Positions 5,476 to 8,529 of a DNA stretch of 8,529 bases are shown one piece after another. The notes below the pieces were generated by a model that was given only the letters and a program-made list of their open reading frames with translations, had not been told where the DNA came from and ran no database searches. The translations under genes and the position numbers were made by a program. Source of the stretch: Bryobacteraceae bacterium (GTDB taxonomy: Bacteria > Acidobacteriota > Terriglobia > Bryobacterales > Bryobacteraceae); contig JAICMB010000120.1 of the NCBI GenBank assembly GCA_025929455.1, positions 1 through 8,529 on the forward strand, given 5' to 3'. Each line of letters starts with the position of its first letter. Position 1 is the stretch's first letter.

Positions 5476-8247
5476 TTACTTACGCACCAGCGCCTGAACG
5501 GCTTCCAGCTCTTTCCCCGCTTCCGCCCACTTGCCTTGCGCAACGAGTTGCTTGTAGCGGTCGAGATGCTGCCGTATCTCCGCAATGCGCGGATCTGTCG
5601 TTGCGGGCTGCGGCGCTGCAGGTGCCGTCGTCGGCGCGGCGCTCGTTGTTGTGGTCGGCTGCTCTTCCATAGACGGCGGCACGATGGTACCCGGTGTCTG
5701 TGCCGCCGCGCCCGCAAGCTGCGCCACTGCCTGCTCGTAAGTATCCGAGTAGATCAGCGTGTCGCCCATCGCGATCACCACCTTCTTCAGCTGCGGCATG
5801 CTGGCCTGCGCGGACTTCAGATAAATCGGCGAAATATACAGGAACGTGTTCTGAATCGGCAGAATCACCATTTGCCCGCGCAGCACCTGTGAGCCCTGCT
5901 GGTTCCACAGCGTCAAGTCTTTCGAAATCACCTGATCCTGATGAATGCGCGATTCGATCTGCAGCGGACCGGGCACGATCTCTTTTTTGTTCAGTTCCAG
6001 CACCACGCGTTCGCCGAGATGCTGCCCGTCGCAGCGCGCGATCATGAGCCCGATCAGGTTCAAGCGGTTGCGCGGCGTGAACGGAATCATCTCCACAAAT
6101 TCCGGCTGCGTCGAACCGGGAATCGACGCGATGACGTAATTGGGCGCGGCCGGCTGCACGCTTCCATTCGGACCCGTCGTAAACTGCGCCAAGTCCCACG
6201 CATCCGACTTGTTGTAGAAAGTTTCCGGGTCGCGCATATGAAACAGGCGGTACAGATCCGCTTGCACGCGGAAGATCAGTTCCGGATAACGCGTGTGCGC
6301 GCGGATATCCGGCGGGATTGCGCTCCATGGCTCAAACAGTTTCGGGAACAGATTCCGGTACGCCGCGAGCAGGGGGTCCGCCGGATCGAACACGTACATG
6401 TGCACCGTGCCATCATACGCATCCACCGTCGCCTTCACCGAATTGCGAATGTAGTTAATCTGACCGATGCCCTCGATATTCGTCATCTGCGAGTACGGGT
6501 GCGCATCGGACGTCATGTACCCGTCCACGATCCAGACCAGCCGCCCATCTTTCGTGAGCACGATGTACGGATCGAAATCCCACGCGATGAAACTCGCCAG
6601 CGTATTCAGCCGGTCGACGATGCTGCGCCGGATCTGCATGCGGCTCTCTGGCGTGAAGTAGCTCGTAAGCAGCGTGTTCAGATCGCCCCGCGAAAGCGCC
6701 GCCGCAAACCGGTTCGAAAATGGATGGATCGCGATGCCGCCGTTGCCGGCGTACGTGTTGTACACGTTGTCGGAGCCCGATGGATAGTTGAACTCCGGTT
6801 GCGACGTGTGCACATACACGGGCTCGTGCACCGCTTCGCCGTAATACAACTCCGGCCTCGACACTTTCAGATCGGGCGCCGTTACCACCGGAGGCGCGTC
6901 CTTGATCAGCAGAACCGGCAGACCGCTGGTCGTAATGCGGTTCGCCTCCGCCATGACGATGCCGTATCCGTGCGTGTAGAGGATATGCGAATTGACCCAC
7001 GTGGAGCCGGCCTCTCCCAGCAGCGACAGGTCTAATTCGCGCGCAACGACGAGCACCTGCCGTAGTTTGCCATCGATCGTGTAGCGGTCTACATCAGGGT
7101 TCTCGTATACGTACGGACGCAGCGGCTGAATCTGCGCCACCGTTTCGCGGAACGCCGTCCAGTCCCACAAGCGCACGTTGTCGAGCACCGGCCGGTTCGC
7201 CGCCACGTTGATCGGTTCCTGCGGCACCGCGGGGAAACTCAGTTCCTTGATGTTCTGATCGAGCGCATACGCCGTCCGGGTGGCCTCGATATGCCGCGCG
7301 ATATATGGCTTTTCGATCGAGATCTCGCTGGGTTTTACATAGACGGAAGACACGATCGGTGGCACGATAATGCGGATTGCGATTGCCGCCGCGGCAACGA
7401 TGAGCAGCGCGGGCCTGCCGATCGCCACACCGGCCGCGGCGATGAGACATCCCGCGAACGCCACCCACTGCAGCGGCAGCGAAACGTTCTCGTTCACCCA
7501 GTCGATGCCGACCATGAAACCGTGGTCGGTGAGCATCAACTCATAGCGGGCCAGAAAGAACCATACCGCCAGCGCGACGAGAAACGCCGCTACGATCACC
7601 CGCACAAAACGCAGTTCGAATGCGCCGCCGGCCCCGAACAGCCGCAAGTCGAGCTGCACCACCGTCCCATCCCAACGCGGCAAATTTCGCCGGATGTGCC
7701 AAGCGCGCGCCACCGCCCAGTAAATGATCGCCGCGATAATCACGATAGCCAGCACAAATCGCAGCAGCACGTGATAGAACGGCAGGCGGAACAGATAGAA
7801 CGCCAGCGGTTCGCCGAATACTGGATCGTGCCACGCGCCTCCCAGATCGCGCCCGCCGAAGTAACGCACTACGGCCCACGTGTCAGTCGTAGCGGCGGCC
7901 ACCAGCAGCGCCAGCACAAATGCCGCGAGAGTGGTCAGCTTCGCGTAGAGGGGATGTTCGCGCAGTGCGGTGCCCGCGTGTTTCAGGCCCCGCGCGTGTG
8001 CGATCCAGAACACGATGAACCCGATCACCGTCGCAATCGCGCCAGGTATCACGGAGTACGCCAGCATGCTCCAGTAGGTGGTGAGCTGGCCCATCTGCTC
8101 CCACCACTGGTAATCGATAAACCATCCGGCGCCGCTGCGAATGAAGAACAGCGCGATGACAATAACGATCAGTATGGAGATTCCGAAGCCGCGTATACGC
8201 GCGCTCGAATCCGGGCGGGGGAGACCGCGCTCTGGCGGGTAGCGCAT
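5476..8247 (-). CDS. UPF0182 family membrane protein
   Basis: 923-residue protein of the UPF0182/COG1615 family, conserved in many bacteria but without an established function. Seven hydrophobic helices are visible in the N-terminal third, at about 21-38, 60-84, 104-120, 158-180, 214-234, 256-276 and 279-299. A large domain of about 550 residues follows, probably outside the inner membrane. It carries stretches I recognise as typical of the family: THGYGIVMAEANR (425-437), NYIRNSVKATVDAYDG (598-613), YVFDPADP (618-625) and LRGQMVILPIQNTFLYISP (789-807). Residues about 851-884 are a Thr/Pro/Ala-rich linker, and the last 39 form a helix with the GKWAEAGKELE pattern common at the family's C-terminus, so the protein is intact. 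The ATG start is followed by the expected short basic tail before the first helix; no strong ribosome site precedes it. It is divergent from the exported protein gene at 8410. Confidence 0.9.
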   Translation of the reverse strand: MRYPPERGLPRPDSSARIRGFGISILIVIVIALFFIRSGAGWFIDYQWWEQMGQLTTYWSMLAYSVIPGAIATVIGFIVFWIAHARGLKHAGTALREHPLYAKLTTLAAFVLALLVAAATTDTWAVVRYFGGRDLGGAWHDPVFGEPLAFYLFRLPFYHVLLRFVLAIVIIAAIIYWAVARAWHIRRNLPRWDGTVVQLDLRLFGAGGAFELRFVRVIVAAFLVALAVWFFLARYELMLTDHGFMVGIDWVNENVSLPLQWVAFAGCLIAAAGVAIGRPALLIVAAAAIAIRIIVPPIVSSVYVKPSEISIEKPYIARHIEATRTAYALDQNIKELSFPAVPQEPINVAANRPVLDNVRLWDWTAFRETVAQIQPLRPYVYENPDVDRYTIDGKLRQVLVVARELDLSLLGEAGSTWVNSHILYTHGYGIVMAEANRITTSGLPVLLIKDAPPVVTAPDLKVSRPELYYGEAVHEPVYVHTSQPEFNYPSGSDNVYNTYAGNGGIAIHPFSNRFAAALSRGDLNTLLTSYFTPESRMQIRRSIVDRLNTLASFIAWDFDPYIVLTKDGRLVWIVDGYMTSDAHPYSQMTNIEGIGQINYIRNSVKATVDAYDGTVHMYVFDPADPLLAAYRNLFPKLFEPWSAIPPDIRAHTRYPELIFRVQADLYRLFHMRDPETFYNKSDAWDLAQFTTGPNGSVQPAAPNYVIASIPGSTQPEFVEMIPFTPRNRLNLIGLMIARCDGQHLGERVVLELNKKEIVPGPLQIESRIHQDQVISKDLTLWNQQGSQVLRGQMVILPIQNTFLYISPIYLKSAQASMPQLKKVVIAMGDTLIYSDTYEQAVAQLAGAAAQTPGTIVPPSMEEQPTTTTSAAPTTAPAAPQPATTDPRIAEIRQHLDRYKQLVAQGKWAEAGKELEAVQALVRK

Positions 8248-8409
8248 GGCAGGAAATTACGAGCTGTGCGGTACGGATGGTAGCACGCGGTATGTATGTA
8301 CCAGCCGCGCCGCTTCGCGCGTCATCCCAGCAACGGCCGGCGCCGCCAACTGCATCAGAAAAGCGCGCCTGTCCGCAGTGACCTCTACAATCAAAAATAG
8401 CGCTGCAGC
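8248..8409. other. Divergent intergenic region with GGTA repeats
   Basis: This 162-bp spacer separates two divergent starts and should hold both promoters. Near the UPF0182 side, GGTA occurs three times at 8270, 8279 and 8289 (9 and 10 bp apart), and GGTAC at 8270-8274 is the inverse of GTACC at 8298-8302. On the - strand TACCAT (8277-8282) is a weak -10 candidate for the UPF0182 gene. The repeats could be an operator, but they are short enough to be chance. Confidence 0.3.
8386..8391 (+). promoter_or_regulatory. -10-like hexamer before the exported protein gene
   Basis: TACAAT differs from TATAAT at one base and ends 18 nt before the ATG at 8410, which would give a leader of roughly ten bases and no room for a normal ribosome site; none is visible. 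No TTGACA-like element is found 17 bp upstream, where the sequence is GCGCGC. Confidence 0.4.
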
Positions 8410-8529
8410 ATGTTGTTCACCCGCGTTTGTCTTCTGTTGTTCACCGCCATCTTCGCAGTGCGTGCCGCGCCGGGCGCCGTCGAGAACGCCGTGGCGGCGC
8501 TCGAACGCGGCGATCTCGCCGGCGCGGAG
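8410..8529 (+). CDS. N-terminus of an exported protein, possibly TPR-containing (3' end outside window)
   Basis: From the ATG at 8410 the frame stays open for 40 codons to the window edge. The first 20 residues form a signal peptide: MLFTR, then a hydrophobic core VCLLLFTAIFAV, then RAA with likely cleavage after the Ala pair. The mature start, ending in AALERGDLAGAE, looks like the first helix of a TPR-type repeat, a common beginning of exported tetratricopeptide proteins in this kind of genome, but only one partial helix can be seen. A TACAAT hexamer lies just upstream. The gene is divergent from the UPF0182 gene. Function beyond export to the periplasm or outside cannot be inferred. Confidence 0.6.
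   Translation, partial: MLFTRVCLLLFTAIFAVRAAPGAVENAVAALERGDLAGAE

Noticed and set aside
5941..7035. A 364-codon open frame on the + strand opposite the UPF0182 gene
   Set aside because: Its translation is dominated by Arg and His as expected from antisense reading of a GC-rich gene, while the opposite frame matches UPF0182 along its length.
7291..8283. A 330-codon open frame on the + strand opposite the UPF0182 membrane region
   Set aside because: It is an Arg/His/Asp-rich shadow; the opposite strand encodes seven clear membrane helices.
1..8529. CRISPR array, tRNA, rRNA, insertion sequence or prophage
   Set aside because: No regularly spaced repeats, tRNA-like cloverleaf, transposase frame or terminal inverted repeats were seen. 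Nearly all sequence is accounted for by seven ordinary genes and short spacers.

Overview
The window is GC-rich bacterial DNA with ordinary dense gene packing. It holds seven genes, two of them cut by the window edges, in the order: + (partial), -, -, +, +, +, -, + (partial at the right edge). The gene content (TonB-type energy transducer, a Gfo/Idh/MocA oxidoreductase resembling those of lipid A gene clusters, a VLCAD-like acyl-CoA dehydrogenase, UPF0182), the strong preference for C or G at third codon positions and the short hairpin repeats would fit a Gram-negative bacterium such as an Acidobacteriota member of the Solibacter/Bryobacter kind. That placement is inference; no rRNA or other phylogenetic marker is present.

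Left part (1-2452): the 3' end of an unrecognised + strand gene runs toward a two-gene - strand unit. That unit is a Gfo/Idh/MocA NAD(P)-dependent oxidoreductase (TTG start forced by an in-frame stop just upstream) followed 78 bp later by a TonB-family protein with one membrane helix, a long Pro/Ala-rich stalk and a C-terminal TonB domain.

Central divergent region (2453-2636): 184 bp with two adjacent hairpins, a markedly C-rich, G-poor stretch, and -10-like hexamers lying 7-8 nt from both divergent start codons, suggesting leaderless or nearly leaderless transcripts.

Central genes (2637-5431): a tight + strand run of dcd (dCTP deaminase), a 589-residue acyl-CoA dehydrogenase and a small P-loop kinase, with gaps of 16 bp and 4 bp. 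They probably share a transcript, although no common pathway is apparent. A third hairpin of the same family as the two in the divergent region fills the 44-bp gap between the kinase and the convergent next gene.

Right part (5476-8529): a 923-residue UPF0182 membrane protein on the - strand, then a 162-bp divergent spacer, then the first 40 codons of an exported protein with what may be a TPR-like start.

I found no convincing new multi-gene system, mobile element, CRISPR array or RNA gene. The most interesting signals are the family of three hairpins with a constant loop and covarying stems, the unusual base composition of the dcd leader, and the uncharacterised UPF0182 protein.
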